Below are positions 43,119 to 52,416 of a DNA stretch of 64,000 nucleotides, one piece after another (positions within the stretch are counted from its first letter, which is position 1; the number at the start of each line of letters is the position of its first letter). A model generated the notes under the pieces. It ran no database searches and was not told the DNA's origin. It saw only the letters and a list, made by a program, of their open reading frames with translations. Where the stretch lies: the NCBI RefSeq assembly GCF_000423025.1, contig NZ_KE383969.1:103013-167012 (forward strand). Reading direction: 5' to 3'. The translations under genes were made by a program, and so were the position numbers. This stretch comes from Gordonia shandongensis DSM 45094. GTDB lineage: Bacteria > Actinomycetota > Actinomycetes > Mycobacteriales > Mycobacteriaceae.

Positions 43119-44285
43119 CTACCTCTTCTGCCTGGGCAGGCCGAGACCCGCCGTGCCGATCATGTCGCGCATCACCTCGTTGACGCCGCCGCCGAAGGTG
43201 ATGACGGCGTTGCGTTTGGCCTGCATGTCGAGCCAGTCCGCGAACTCCGCGGTCTCCGACGCGGAGAGGTCGCCGAACTGGGCGACGACGTCGTCGATCA
43301 TCCGGTACACGGACTGGAGCCGCTCGGTGGAGAACACCTTGGTCGCGGCGGCGTCGGCCATCGAGATCTCCCCGGTCGACGCGACCTGCCAGTTGAGCAG
43401 TTCGTTGAGCCGCTCGTAGGCGCTGATCGTCGCGATCAGTCTGCGCACCTCCGGCTGTTCGATGACCGGGGCGTCGTCGAAACGGGCGTCCTTGGCCCAG
43501 TCGCGCACCCGGTCGGCGAGGCCGCCGATGCGGCCGGACGGTCCGAGCATCACCCGCTCGTGGTTGAGCTGCGTGGTGATGAGCTTCCATCCGTCGCCCT
43601 CGTCGCCGACCCGCATCGAGACGGGCACGCGGACGTCGTTGTAGTACGTCGCGTTGACGTGGTGGGCGCCGTCGGCGGTGATGATCGGCGTCCAGGTGAA
43701 CCCCGGATCGTCGGTGTCGACGATGAGGATCGAGATGCCCTTGTGCTTCGGCGCGTCGGGATCGGTCCGGCAGGCGAGCCAGATGTAGTCGGCGTCGTGC
43801 CCGCCGGTGGTGAAGATCTTCTGGCCGTTGATCACGTACTCGCCGGTCGACTCGTCGAGGACCGCGCGGGTCGTCAGCGAGGCGAGGTCGGTGCCCGCAT
43901 CGGGTTCGGTGTAGCCGATGGCGAAGTGGACGTCGCCGGTGAGGATCTTGGGGAGGAAGAAGTCCTTCTGCTCCTGGGTCCCGTACCGCTGCAGGGTGGG
44001 CCCGACGGTCTGGAGCGTCACCGACGGGAGCGGAACGTCGGCGCGCACCGCCTCGTTGGTGAAGATCTGCTGTTCGATCTCGCCGAATCCCTTGCCGCCG
44101 AACTCCGTCGGCCATCCGACGCCGAGACGGTCGTCGGCACCCATGCGGGACACGACGGCGCGGTAGGCGGCCCCGTGCCGCTCGGTGCGCATGGTCCGTT
44201 CTTCGTCGGGGGTCACGAGTCCGGAGAAGTATGCGCGCAGCTCGTTCCGCAACGCGATCTGCTCGTCGGTCAACGCTATGAACAT
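43119..44285 (-). CDS. chsE2: Acyl-CoA dehydrogenase alpha subunit ChsE2 (FadE29)
   Basis: 388 residues from ATG 44285, overlapping the chsE1 stop by ten bases. Full alpha-type ACAD: AIGYTEPDAGTDLASLTTRA, EYVINGQKIFTTGGHDADYIW, and C-terminal ITFGGGVNEVMRDMIGTAGL in place of EGT. It pairs with ChsE1 as an alpha2beta2 enzyme that dehydrogenates the 3-carbon side chain of steroid-CoA. The position before chsH2 equals fadE29 in mycobacteria (recalled). Confidence 0.93.
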   Translation of the reverse strand: MFIALTDEQIALRNELRAYFSGLVTPDEERTMRTERHGAAYRAVVSRMGADDRLGVGWPTEFGGKGFGEIEQQIFTNEAVRADVPLPSVTLQTVGPTLQRYGTQEQKDFFLPKILTGDVHFAIGYTEPDAGTDLASLTTRAVLDESTGEYVINGQKIFTTGGHDADYIWLACRTDPDAPKHKGISILIVDTDDPGFTWTPIITADGAHHVNATYYNDVRVPVSMRVGDEGDGWKLITTQLNHERVMLGPSGRIGGLADRVRDWAKDARFDDAPVIEQPEVRRLIATISAYERLNELLNWQVASTGEISMADAAATKVFSTERLQSVYRMIDDVVAQFGDLSASETAEFADWLDMQAKRNAVITFGGGVNEVMRDMIGTAGLGLPRQKR

Positions 44286-45373
44286 GCGGCGTCCCCTCCT
44301 GTCGTTCCGGTCGGTGCGGTCAGGTCGGCGAGGACGCCGAGGGCGCGGTGGGCGCCGCCGGTGAGCCTCGCGAGGTCCTTCGCGAGGGAGAAGTACCGGT
44401 GCAGCGGGTAGGTCACGTCGACGCCGATCCCGCCGTGCAGGTGCGTCATGGTGCGCATGGTCGCGGGCAGTTCGGCGGCCACCCAGTACATGGCCGTGGC
44501 CAGGTCTTCGGCGGCGTCCCTGCCGTCTGCGAGCTCCCACGCGGCGGTGGTCGCGACGAGGTTCATGGTCCGCGAGACGACGTAGATGTCGGCGAGCTGT
44601 TGGCCGACGGCCTGGAACGAGGCGATCGGCCGACCGAACTGCTCACGGGTCGAGACGTGGTCGGCGGTGCGTTTGACGGCCCCCGCCACCAGTCCGTCGG
44701 CGTAGGCGGCCACCGCGGCGCGGTAGGCGTCGATCGCCGCGTGCGGGTCGTCGGCGAGGAGCGACGAGCGCGGAACCGTCACCCCGTCGAGGGTCACCGT
44801 GTACTCACCCCATCCGGACGAGCTCGTGGTCCGCTCGATGCGCATTCCGGGCGCGTCGGTCGGCACGAACGCCACGCCGCCGTCGGCGACCACGACGATG
44901 CCGGCGGCGCCGTCGGCGGCCAGGACACCGGTCTTGACCCCGTCGATCCGGATGCCGTCGTCGACGAGGGTGAGGGCGGTCGTCGGCGTCTGGCCGAGCG
45001 CGCGACCCGATTCGCCGATCGCGACGGCGTGCCAGCCGCCCTCGGTGAGGGCGCGGGCGTGGTCGGTCGCCGCGGGGGCGTCGGCGAGCAGTAGACCCGA
45101 GACGAGCGTCCCGATCAGGGGTGCGACGACCGCCTCGTGACCGGCGCGGTGCAGCAGCGGCGCCAGCGCGTCGAGGCGCTGGTCGTCACCGCCCACCGAT
45201 TCGGGCAACGGCAGGACCGTCACGCCCGAGGCCGCGAGCGCCGCCCAGGCGTCGTGGTCGAATCCTCCGACGGTGTCGGCGAACGTGCTCTCCCAGTCCG
45301 GCTGCAGTCGGCGCATCACGTCGTCGGCGACGTCGCGGACTGCAGCTGCGGTGGGCTCCAGGGTGAAATCCAC
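44276..45373 (-). CDS. chsE1: Acyl-CoA dehydrogenase beta subunit ChsE1 (FadE28)
   Basis: 365 residues. Beta-type ACAD lacking SEPxAGSD and with a conserved C-domain: STREQFGRPIASFQAVGQQL and THLHGGIGVDVTYPLHRYF. It heads the side-chain operon chsE1-chsE2-chsH2-chsH1-ltp2-fadD19-lipoprotein. The KstR box at 45396-45409 lies 23 bp upstream, with TAATAC as a -10 candidate. In mycobacteria cyp125 lies just upstream; here fadE34 does instead. Confidence 0.92.
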   Translation of the reverse strand: MDFTLEPTAAAVRDVADDVMRRLQPDWESTFADTVGGFDHDAWAALAASGVTVLPLPESVGGDDQRLDALAPLLHRAGHEAVVAPLIGTLVSGLLLADAPAATDHARALTEGGWHAVAIGESGRALGQTPTTALTLVDDGIRIDGVKTGVLAADGAAGIVVVADGGVAFVPTDAPGMRIERTTSSSGWGEYTVTLDGVTVPRSSLLADDPHAAIDAYRAAVAAYADGLVAGAVKRTADHVSTREQFGRPIASFQAVGQQLADIYVVSRTMNLVATTAAWELADGRDAAEDLATAMYWVAAELPATMRTMTHLHGGIGVDVTYPLHRYFSLAKDLARLTGGAHRALGVLADLTAPTGTTGGDAACS

Positions 45374-45395
45374 CCGGCTCCTCCTCCAGCAGTAT

Positions 45396-45409
45396 TAGAA
45401 CTTGTTCTA
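45396..45409. promoter_or_regulatory. KstR box upstream of chsE1
   Basis: TAGAACTTGTTCTA fits TnnAACnnGTTnnA at all fixed positions. Reading leftward it runs into TAATAC (45392-45397 on the minus strand), a -10 candidate for the chsE1 operon. Confidence 0.93.
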
Positions 45410-45490
45410 TTTATATCAGTTGGGGCGAGACCGCAGTCACAATGTGTCGATATACAGCGAATTCATCGCAGAATCTGCCGGTCGGAGCGG

Positions 45491-47677
45491 TCAGCCCCGC
45501 GGCAGACCTAGAATCCGTTCAGCCGCGGCGTTCTTGAGGATCTGAGTGGTCCCGCCCGCGATCGACAGGCACCGGTTCAACAGCAGGAAGCCGGTCGCCG
45601 CCGTCTCACCGAGCGCCGCGGTGCCCAACAGGTCGGTCGCGAACTCGGGCACCGCCTGCCGATGCACCACGCCGATGAGCTTCCGCACACTCGACGTGGC
45701 ACCGGGATCGGTCCCGTGCAGTCGGGCGACCACCGACCGCGCGTCGAGGACCCGACCGATGTGCGCGTCGGCGATGATCCCGCCGAGCGTCAACGCCTGC
45801 GCCTCCGTGAGCCGGGTGTCGGCGGCGTCGAGCTGGGTGAGCAGCGAGTCGACCTCCTTGCCCAGCCCCGATCCACCCATCGCCACCCGCTCGTTGGCGA
45901 GCGTCGTACGCGCCAGTCGCCACCCCGCGTCGACCTCGCCGACCACCATCTCGTCGGGGACGAAGACGCCGTCGAGGAAGACCTCGTTGAACATCGCCCG
46001 CCCGGTCAGCTCGCGAAGCGGCCGGATGTCGATGCCGGCCGCGGCCATGTCGACGAGGAAGTAGGTGATGCCCCGATGTTTGGGCGCATCCGGATTCGTC
46101 CGGGCCAGACAGACCGCCCACTGGGACATGTGGGCCTCGGAGGTCCAGATCTTCTGACCGGTGAGTCGCCAGCCGCCGTCGACGCGGACCGCCTTGGTCC
46201 GCAGCGACGCGAGGTCGCTGCCCGCCTCCGGTTCACTGAACAGCTGGCACCAGCGGATGTCGCCGGCGAGGGTCGGTGCGACGAAGCGTTCACGCTGAGC
46301 GTCGGTGCCGTGCTCCAGGATGGTCGGCAGCGCCCAGCCGGCGATCACCAGGTCGGGTCGCGTCACGCCGACGCGGTCGAGTTCGGCGTCGATCAGCAGC
46401 TGAAGGGCGGGGTCGGCCCCCAGCCCGTACGGCGCAGGCCAGTGGGGCGTCAAGAATCCGGTGCGGGCCAGTTCGGCGCGCCGCTGCTCGGGCGACGCCG
46501 CCGCGATCCGGTCGGCCGTCGCCGCGATCTGCGGGCGCTTCGACTCCGCCTCGACGAGGTCGAGGGAGAATTCGCGGCGCCTGCGCGCTCGACCGAGGTC
46601 GGCCAGGGCGGCACGTTGCCCGGTTCCGGACGCCAGCAGCATCCGCGCGGCGAGCGCCGACCGAAGGTACAGGTGGGCGTCGTGTTCGAAGGTGAAGCCG
46701 ATGCCGCCGAACACCTGGATGGCGTCCTTGGCGTTCGCTGGCGCGAGGTCGGCGACGAGCACCGCCGCGGCGAGGGCGCTGAGTCGGACCTGCTGGCGCG
46801 CGTCGTCGTCCGGTTCGGCGACCGCGTCGTCGAGCGCTCGCGCCAGATCCCACGCGGCGGCGCCGATCTGCTGGCTGCGGCACAGCATGTCGGCGCAGAT
46901 CTGCTTGACGGCCTGGAACGATCCGATGGGCGCGCCGAACTGATTCCGGACCTTCGCGTACTCGACGGCACCGCGGAGCACATGCTCGGCCACACCCGCC
47001 TGATAGGCGGCGATGCCGAGGGTCAGCAGTGCGCCGAACAGATCGCCGTCGCCGAGGTCGACCGCGGCCTCATCGACGGCGCCGGACAGCGAGACCCGAC
47101 ACGGGACGGCCGTGCCGTCGAGGGGTCCGTCCACGGTCTGTGCCGTCACCTGCAGGGACGCCGTGTCGATGACGTGCCAGCGCGCCGGGCCGCCGTCCGC
47201 CGAGAACGGCGCGGCGACGAGCGCATCGGACACGTATCCCGGAACCACGCCGAGGTCGACGGTCCCGTCGACGATCGCGTAGGTCCCGCCGGACGCGACC
47301 GCGTCGGCGGGGACGACGACGGGCCGCTGCCCGGACATCACGGCGTCGGCGAGTTCTCCCGCCGGGGTCTCCGACCCGCGAGTCGCCAGGACGTAGGCGG
47401 CGGCCGTCGTCGCGGCCAACGGGCCCGGGACCAGTTCGTCGCCGCAGGCCGCGAGCATCACCGCGACGTCCTCCAGCGTGCCGTCGGCACCGCCCGCGGC
47501 CTCCGGAACACCCGCCGCGAAGACGCCGAGATCGGCGATCTCGGCCCACCACCGGGTCCACGAGGCACCCGATTCGTCGATGTCATCGCGAACCGCCGCG
47601 CGAACCTCCCGCGCTCTCGCCCAAGCGGCGATACTGTCGTAGACGACTCTTTGGTCGGCTGACGTGGCAATTGTCAC
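45491..47677 (-). CDS. fadE34: Fused beta-alpha acyl-CoA dehydrogenase ChsE3 (FadE34)
   Basis: 728 residues, about twice a normal ACAD. The N-half (~1-370) is beta-type (YAKVRNQFGAPIGSFQAVKQ, IQVFGGIGFTFEHDAHLYL). The C-half (~380-728) is alpha-type with WCQLFSEPEAGSDLASLRTK and GGTTQILKNAAAERILGLPRG. It equals FadE34/ChsE3 next to kstR in M. tuberculosis (Rv3573c/Rv3574, recalled), acting on the 5-carbon steroid side chain. Start GTG with ribosome binding site GGAGGAAA. Controlled by the KstR box at 47714. Confidence 0.93.
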   Translation of the reverse strand: MTIATSADQRVVYDSIAAWARAREVRAAVRDDIDESGASWTRWWAEIADLGVFAAGVPEAAGGADGTLEDVAVMLAACGDELVPGPLAATTAAAYVLATRGSETPAGELADAVMSGQRPVVVPADAVASGGTYAIVDGTVDLGVVPGYVSDALVAAPFSADGGPARWHVIDTASLQVTAQTVDGPLDGTAVPCRVSLSGAVDEAAVDLGDGDLFGALLTLGIAAYQAGVAEHVLRGAVEYAKVRNQFGAPIGSFQAVKQICADMLCRSQQIGAAAWDLARALDDAVAEPDDDARQQVRLSALAAAVLVADLAPANAKDAIQVFGGIGFTFEHDAHLYLRSALAARMLLASGTGQRAALADLGRARRRREFSLDLVEAESKRPQIAATADRIAAASPEQRRAELARTGFLTPHWPAPYGLGADPALQLLIDAELDRVGVTRPDLVIAGWALPTILEHGTDAQRERFVAPTLAGDIRWCQLFSEPEAGSDLASLRTKAVRVDGGWRLTGQKIWTSEAHMSQWAVCLARTNPDAPKHRGITYFLVDMAAAGIDIRPLRELTGRAMFNEVFLDGVFVPDEMVVGEVDAGWRLARTTLANERVAMGGSGLGKEVDSLLTQLDAADTRLTEAQALTLGGIIADAHIGRVLDARSVVARLHGTDPGATSSVRKLIGVVHRQAVPEFATDLLGTAALGETAATGFLLLNRCLSIAGGTTQILKNAAAERILGLPRG

Positions 47678-47713
47678 CGCGATTTCCTCCGCGTTTCTGT
47701 TGATACCGTCGAT

Positions 47714-47727
47714 TAGAACCTGTTCTA
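47714..47727. promoter_or_regulatory. KstR box between fadE34 and kstR
   Basis: TAGAACCTGTTCTA matches TnnAACnnGTTnnA perfectly. Its right end forms TAATAT (47726-47731), a -10 for kstR; its left end forms TAATCG for fadE34. One box can thus repress both divergent genes. Confidence 0.94.
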
Positions 47728-47806
47728 ATATCTACTGGGTGTACACCATCGGAGGGCGGCTGCCAACTGGCGGCCAGTGGACGTGACACGAGGAGACGAG
47801 CGAACT

Positions 47807-48469
47807 ATGGCCGGCACGGGATCGACGCACACCGCAACCGACGTGCCGACGCCGCCGCCGGCTCCCGCCCAGGTCTCCGGCGCGGAAGTGGGCTCCGCGG
47901 CACAACGCGAACGCCGCCGCCGCATCCTCGACGCCACCCTGGCCCTCGCCTCCAAGGGCGGCTACGACGCCGTGCAGATGCGCGCCGTCGCCGACAAGGC
48001 CGACGTCGCCGTCGGCACCCTCTACCGCTACTTCCCGTCGAAGGTCCATCTGCTGGTGACCTCGCTGTCCCGCGAACTCGAACGCGTCGAGGGGCGCGTC
48101 GACCGCACCCAGCTGCCCGGAGAGGGTCCGATGGACCGCCTCCGCTACGTGCTCGACATGATCACGTTCGCCATGCAGCGCGACCCGCTGCTCACCGAGG
48201 CCATGACCCGCGCCTTCATGTTCGCCGACGCCTCGGCCACCAGCGAGGTCGACCGCGTCGCCGGAATCATCGACCGACTCCTGGCCGGCGCCATGCTCGA
48301 TCCGTCCGAGCCGGACGCCGAGCCCACCCAGCACGAGCTCGCGGTCGCGCGCGTGATCTCCGACGTGTGGATGTCGAACCTCGTGCAGTGGCTGACGCGC
48401 CGCGCCTCCGCCGCCGACGTCACCAACCGCATGGAGTTGACGATCAAGCTGCTGCTCGACCGCAACTGA
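47807..48469 (+). CDS. kstR: KstR, TetR-family repressor of cholesterol catabolism
   Basis: 220 residues from ATG 47807; GTG 47777 is in frame but its product lacks family support. HTH: QRERRRRILDATLALASKGG, YDAVQMRAVADKADVAVGTL, YRYFPSKVHLLV, nearly the M. tuberculosis KstR sequence as recalled. The ligand domain has PLLTEAMTRAFMFADASATS and ARVISDVWMSNLVQWLTRRA. It represses the steroid genes until a steroid-CoA ester binds. Divergent from fadE34, autoregulated by the box at 47714. Confidence 0.95.
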   Translation: MAGTGSTHTATDVPTPPPAPAQVSGAEVGSAAQRERRRRILDATLALASKGGYDAVQMRAVADKADVAVGTLYRYFPSKVHLLVTSLSRELERVEGRVDRTQLPGEGPMDRLRYVLDMITFAMQRDPLLTEAMTRAFMFADASATSEVDRVAGIIDRLLAGAMLDPSEPDAEPTQHELAVARVISDVWMSNLVQWLTRRASAADVTNRMELTIKLLLDRN

Positions 48470-48487
48470 CCCGCCCGGTCAGCGGGT
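48469..48487. terminator. Short hairpin over the kstR/mycolyltransferase stops
   Basis: ACCCGC (48469-48474) pairs with GCGGGT (48482-48487) around a 7-nt loop and covers both stop codons of the convergent genes. A weak bidirectional terminator is possible; with a 6-bp stem this is only suggestive. Confidence 0.35.
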
Positions 48488-49588
48488 GCCGAGGTCCTTG
48501 GCGATCTTCGGCCAGGTGCGGTGCAGATCCCGCTCCCAGTACTGCCACGAGTGTGTGCCCAGGGGGCGCCGGATCACCGTGGTGTCGACGTTCGCGGCCG
48601 TGAGCGCCTGCTCCATCTGCTGCGTGCAGCTGTTGACCGCCGCCTCGATGATCCCGCCCATCACGACCTGGTCGAGCAGGACCGCGGCGTCGCCGTCGAC
48701 GAGGTCGGCGTCCAGCGTGTCGTACGGCCCGGGCAGACCGGTCCCCGAGGTCATGTAGACCTTGGTGCCCTTGAGGGCGGCGGCGTGCAGGTAGGGATCG
48801 TTCTCCCGCCACCCGGGACCGTTCAGCGGCCCCCACATGTTGGTGATGTCACCGCGGCCGCGGTCGCCGATCACGGTGCGGATGTAAGCCTGCCCCAGGG
48901 GGTCGCTGGTCCGCGCGCAGCCGCTGTACGCGGCGACGGACTTGTACAGCTTCGGGGCGCTGATCGCGAGGTTGAACACCGAGGTGCCCGACATCGAGAT
49001 GCCGGCGATGGCGTTGCGTCCGGTGGTGCCGAGCGCCGAGTCGACCAGCGGCGGCAGTTCCTCGGTGAGGAAGGTCTGCCACTTGTTGCGGCCGAGCACG
49101 GGGTCGTCGCGCTGCCAGTCGGTGTAGTACGAGAACGCCCCGCCGACGGGCGTCACGACGTTGACGTGCTTATCGGAGAAGTAGCGCTTGTAGTCGGTCT
49201 TGACGCGCCACGAGGCGTCGTCCTCGCCGCCGCCGGCCCCGTTGAGGAGATACAGCGTCGGCGCCGGGATGCCGCGGTCGCGCGGACGCAGGACGTTCAG
49301 CGAGATCGTCTTGCCCATGGCGGCCGAGTAGACCTCGATCATCTGCTCCTGCGGCGAGACGTTCGTCGTGGACACCACGCGCGACGGGAGCCGCGGGGTC
49401 ACCGGCGTGGTGCGCGCCGACGGATCCTGACTCGAAGGAGCTGGGGTCGAAGGAGCTGGGGTCGACGGAGCTGGGGTCGAAGGAGCTGCGGCAGCCGTGC
49501 CCACCGACCCCGTGTCGGTCACCGCTGCGGCGGCCACCGTGGCGCACACGGCGGTCACCACCAGTGCGCGAGAGAGATTCTTTCGCAC
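48479..49588 (-). CDS. Secreted mycolyltransferase / antigen-85-type esterase
   Basis: 369 residues from GTG 49588. A signal peptide (RALVVTAVCATVAAAAV, cleavage after AAA) leads to a secreted esterase-D-like hydrolase. Nucleophile GISMSGTSVF, oxyanion region LLNGAGGGEDDASW, acidic DPYLHAAALKG area and His in PLGTHSWQYWERDL. It transfers mycolic acids between trehalose mycolates and arabinogalactan. A 15-bp repeat builds the A-P-S-T-P stretch after the signal peptide. It is convergent with kstR. Confidence 0.93.
   Translation of the reverse strand: MRKNLSRALVVTAVCATVAAAAVTDTGSVGTAAAAPSTPAPSTPAPSTPAPSSQDPSARTTPVTPRLPSRVVSTTNVSPQEQMIEVYSAAMGKTISLNVLRPRDRGIPAPTLYLLNGAGGGEDDASWRVKTDYKRYFSDKHVNVVTPVGGAFSYYTDWQRDDPVLGRNKWQTFLTEELPPLVDSALGTTGRNAIAGISMSGTSVFNLAISAPKLYKSVAAYSGCARTSDPLGQAYIRTVIGDRGRGDITNMWGPLNGPGWRENDPYLHAAALKGTKVYMTSGTGLPGPYDTLDADLVDGDAAVLLDQVVMGGIIEAAVNSCTQQMEQALTAANVDTTVIRRPLGTHSWQYWERDLHRTWPKIAKDLGTR
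49443..49487 (-). repeat. 3 x 15-bp repeat in the mycolyltransferase N-terminus
   Basis: Units 49443-49457, 49458-49472 and 49473-49487 encode A-P-S-T-P repeats between signal peptide and catalytic domain. These form a wall-spanning Pro-rich spacer. Confidence 0.85.
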
Positions 49589-49832
49589 CTTCCACCCCTT
49601 CAGTCACAAACTTCACTTGTGTCACATGGTAGCGCGTCGGGTGTCGATCACGGAATCCCTCGAGAACAGGCCGACCGCAGGACTCGATTCGGGCCGAACC
49701 GGAGACGCAGTCCACGCGAAAGCCGCAAGCCGCCCCGGGAAATACGTCGATTCACCACGGGTCCTTGTACCCTCGCCTGAGCGACGTGCTCCACGAGCGC
49801 GCGCACATGCACGACGACGACGGGATGCCAGG

Positions 49833-51296
49833 GTGGTCAACACCGAGCCTAAAGCCGACGACGCGAACGGGCGTCACGCTCCTTCCGCCACGCAGGAACA
49901 CGGTCCGCGGGCGCACGACGGCACGCACCCGAACCCCGAGGCACCCGACCCGGCGCCCCCGGTGAAGAAGAAGGACCGCCACCTCTACCAGATCGACTTC
50001 ATTCGACTGTTCACCTTCGGCGGTGTCATCCTCGACCACGTCATCCTGGGGCTGGCGCCCCCGGCGGCGATGGCCGCACAGGGCGTCGGCCTGATGCTGC
50101 GGTACACCCGCTACTGCTTCTTCGCCCTCACCGGCTTCGTCCTGACCTACCAGTACCGCAACCGCGAACTGCACGCCCCGACGTTCTGGCGGCGCCGCTA
50201 CAAACTGATCGGCCTGCCGTTCCTGATGTGGTCGTTGTTCTACTGGATCAACCGCCACTACCAGCGCGGCGGCTGGGACAACGTCTGGGGCGTCTTCCAC
50301 GACGCCGACACCATCAAACTCGGCATCAAGAGCCTCGTCTACGACCTCATCACCGGAAACGCCGCCTACCACCTGTACTTCCTGTCGGTGAGCATGCAGA
50401 TCTACCTGGTGTTCCCCGCCGTCCTGTGGGTGCTGAAACGCACGTGGGGCTACCACCGCTACCTGCTCGCGGCCAGCGGCGCCTTCCACATCTGGCTGCT
50501 CTTCCACATGGTGCGGCCGCCCCACGCCATCTTCGAACCCGACTTCCCGGTGCTCGGCCTGATCTGGAAGTACCTGGGCGTCACCCTGTTCCCGTACCAG
50601 TTCTTCATCCTCGCCGGCTGCCTGGCGGCCATGCACTTCGAGGCGTTCAAGGTGTTCATGCGCCGCTTCCGCGCACCGCTGGCACTGCTGGCCGTCGTGA
50701 CGATCGCCGTCACACTCTGGTACTTCGTCGAGAACGTCAACGGCGGCGAGGAGATGTTCCGCGCCACCAACGTCTTCATGGTCCACAATGCGTTCGCACT
50801 GGTCGGCATCATCGTCCTGCTGTGGATCGCCGGAAGCATCTGGCAGGACCGCCGCACCCCGGGATCGCTGCCCGACCGGATCATGCGGACGGCCGCCGAC
50901 CGCTCATTCGGCATCTACCTGGCCCACGTCATCGTTCTCTCCTGCGTCCTGCAGACCTCACGCGCTCACCTCGACAAGCCGCTCTGGCTCAACCTGACCC
51001 TCACCTACCTCGTCACCGTGGCGGTCACCGTGTTCGTGATCGAGGTCCTGCGCCGCAGCCCGATCAGCATGATCACCACCGGCCGCGAACGCATCGACTG
51101 GCGCATCCAGAACTGGCCCCGCTCAGCAGCCGTCGGCGTCGTCGCCATCGCCGTCGGGATCCTGTGGCGCGAGACGATGCACACCCAGCTCGGCGCACTC
51201 ATCGCCGCGGCCGGCGCACTGCTGATCCTCTCCGCCGGCGTCGTCGCCGTCCGACGCCTCCTCGACTCCGACGCCGAGACCACCGTCGACGTCTGA
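49833..51296 (+). CDS. Membrane acyltransferase, family 3 (OafA-like)
   Basis: 487 residues from GTG 49833; an ATG at 49626 is in frame but its 70 residues look non-coding. After a hydrophilic, Pro-rich N-terminus come about ten TM helices, opening with the family string YQIDFIRLFTFGGVILDHVI. FFALTGFVLTYQYRNRELHA and SFGIYLAHVIVLSCVL are also typical. It probably O-acylates a cell-envelope glycan or lipid. It is divergent from the mycolyltransferase. The 244-bp gap between them contains no other gene. Confidence 0.85.
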   Translation: MVNTEPKADDANGRHAPSATQEHGPRAHDGTHPNPEAPDPAPPVKKKDRHLYQIDFIRLFTFGGVILDHVILGLAPPAAMAAQGVGLMLRYTRYCFFALTGFVLTYQYRNRELHAPTFWRRRYKLIGLPFLMWSLFYWINRHYQRGGWDNVWGVFHDADTIKLGIKSLVYDLITGNAAYHLYFLSVSMQIYLVFPAVLWVLKRTWGYHRYLLAASGAFHIWLLFHMVRPPHAIFEPDFPVLGLIWKYLGVTLFPYQFFILAGCLAAMHFEAFKVFMRRFRAPLALLAVVTIAVTLWYFVENVNGGEEMFRATNVFMVHNAFALVGIIVLLWIAGSIWQDRRTPGSLPDRIMRTAADRSFGIYLAHVIVLSCVLQTSRAHLDKPLWLNLTLTYLVTVAVTVFVIEVLRRSPISMITTGRERIDWRIQNWPRSAAVGVVAIAVGILWRETMHTQLGALIAAAGALLILSAGVVAVRRLLDSDAETTVDV

Positions 51297-51306
51297 CGGG
51301 CCGGAC

Positions 51307-51354
51307 CTCAGATCTGTGGCCGCAGTGCGGCTCAGATCTGTGGCCGCAGTGCGG
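51307..51354. repeat. 24-bp tandem duplication spanning the SGNH hydrolase stop
   Basis: Two identical 24-bp units (51307-51330 and 51331-51354). The leftward gene's stop (51332-51334) lies in the second; the first copy is a leftover carrying the same eight codons and stop after it. This gives a clear slip-duplication of a gene's end. Confidence 0.9.
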
Positions 51355-52258
51355 CCGTGACGAGGTCGGCGATTCCCGCCTTGCCCGCGGCATCGGGATG
51401 CAGCATGAACTTTCCGTCGACGCCGCGGACCCACGGCGCCGGACCGCACACCCCGTGCTCGGCGGCCGCCCCCGCGGTACTCACGTGCACCGCACCCGTG
51501 CGGTTCGCCACCCGCGCGTTGATCCGCGACATCCGATCGGCGACGGTGACGGTCTCCGCGACCTCCCACGGCAGCAACGGCAGCCGCTCGCAGGGCGGTG
51601 CGTCGATCGCAGCCACCGGCGCGTAGTCCACCAACGCCACCGTCGCCCGCGGAGCCCGCTTCCGCACGGCCTCGACCACCCCGACGAGAGTCTTCTCGAG
51701 CCGGGAGTAGGCGGCCTCCGACGGCGGCGGGGCGGGCACGCGACCCGATCCGCAGTTCCGCACTCCCGCCACCCGCAGGTTCTGGCATGCCGATGCGATC
51801 ATCCGACCGACATAGTTCAGGTCGTTGCCACCCGAGGTGATCGTGACGAGGGCGGCGTCGGACGGCACTCGCGGAACCTGCGCCGGGCGGTGCCGAACGG
51901 CCGACGGCGCCGAACCGGCCACCAGCTCGGCCGCCTTGGAGCCCGAGCACGTCAGATCGGTCAACGCCAGTCCGAGGGCCTCGGCGACCCGATGAGGATA
52001 GTTGTCCGCGGTGCGCATGCACCGGCGGTCGACGACCTCTCCCGACCCCGGTCCCGCCGCGAACGAGCTTCCCAACGCCGCGTACACCGGCGCCCGCGGC
52101 GCGGTGGCCGACGATCCCGCCCCCGAGGATCCCGAGGTCGCCACCGGATCGTCGTTCCGCGACATCGACAGCAGGATTCCGACCGTCGCCGTCACCGCCA
52201 CCGCGACGACCACGGCGAGAGCGGTGACGGAGCGCTGCATCGAAGGTCGCACACGCAT
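51332..52258 (-). CDS. Exported SGNH/GDSL hydrolase
   Basis: 308 residues from ATG 52258. An N-terminal membrane anchor (VTALAVVVAVAVTATVGILL) precedes the catalytic domain. Block I ALGSSFAAGPG (Ser), block III TSGGNDLNY (Asn) and block V GKFMLHPDAAG (Asp-x2-His, here L-H-P) match the SGNH family. It probably hydrolyses esters of envelope glycolipids outside the cell. It is convergent with the acyltransferase gene, and its last codons are duplicated. Confidence 0.88.
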   Translation of the reverse strand: MRVRPSMQRSVTALAVVVAVAVTATVGILLSMSRNDDPVATSGSSGAGSSATAPRAPVYAALGSSFAAGPGSGEVVDRRCMRTADNYPHRVAEALGLALTDLTCSGSKAAELVAGSAPSAVRHRPAQVPRVPSDAALVTITSGGNDLNYVGRMIASACQNLRVAGVRNCGSGRVPAPPPSEAAYSRLEKTLVGVVEAVRKRAPRATVALVDYAPVAAIDAPPCERLPLLPWEVAETVTVADRMSRINARVANRTGAVHVSTAGAAAEHGVCGPAPWVRGVDGKFMLHPDAAGKAGIADLVTAALRPQI

Positions 52259-52347
52259 GAGTCTCACACATCGACGTACTGATCTTCCTGAGCGAACCCC
52301 CAGAGAAGCCCGATGTGAAACAGATCCCACCCGGTGACCGAGAACGA

Positions 52348-52379
52348 CGAAGGACCGGCCGTGTCCGGCCGGTCCTTCG
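52348..52379. terminator. 14-bp perfect-stem terminator
   Basis: Arms 52348-52361 and 52366-52379 pair perfectly around TGTC. It lies downstream of the leftward repeat-membrane protein gene (stop at 52417), so it is the terminator of that gene. Confidence 0.8.
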
Positions 52380-52416
52380 ACACGTGATCCGGCGGCTCCC
52401 GCCGCCCCGCTGACAG

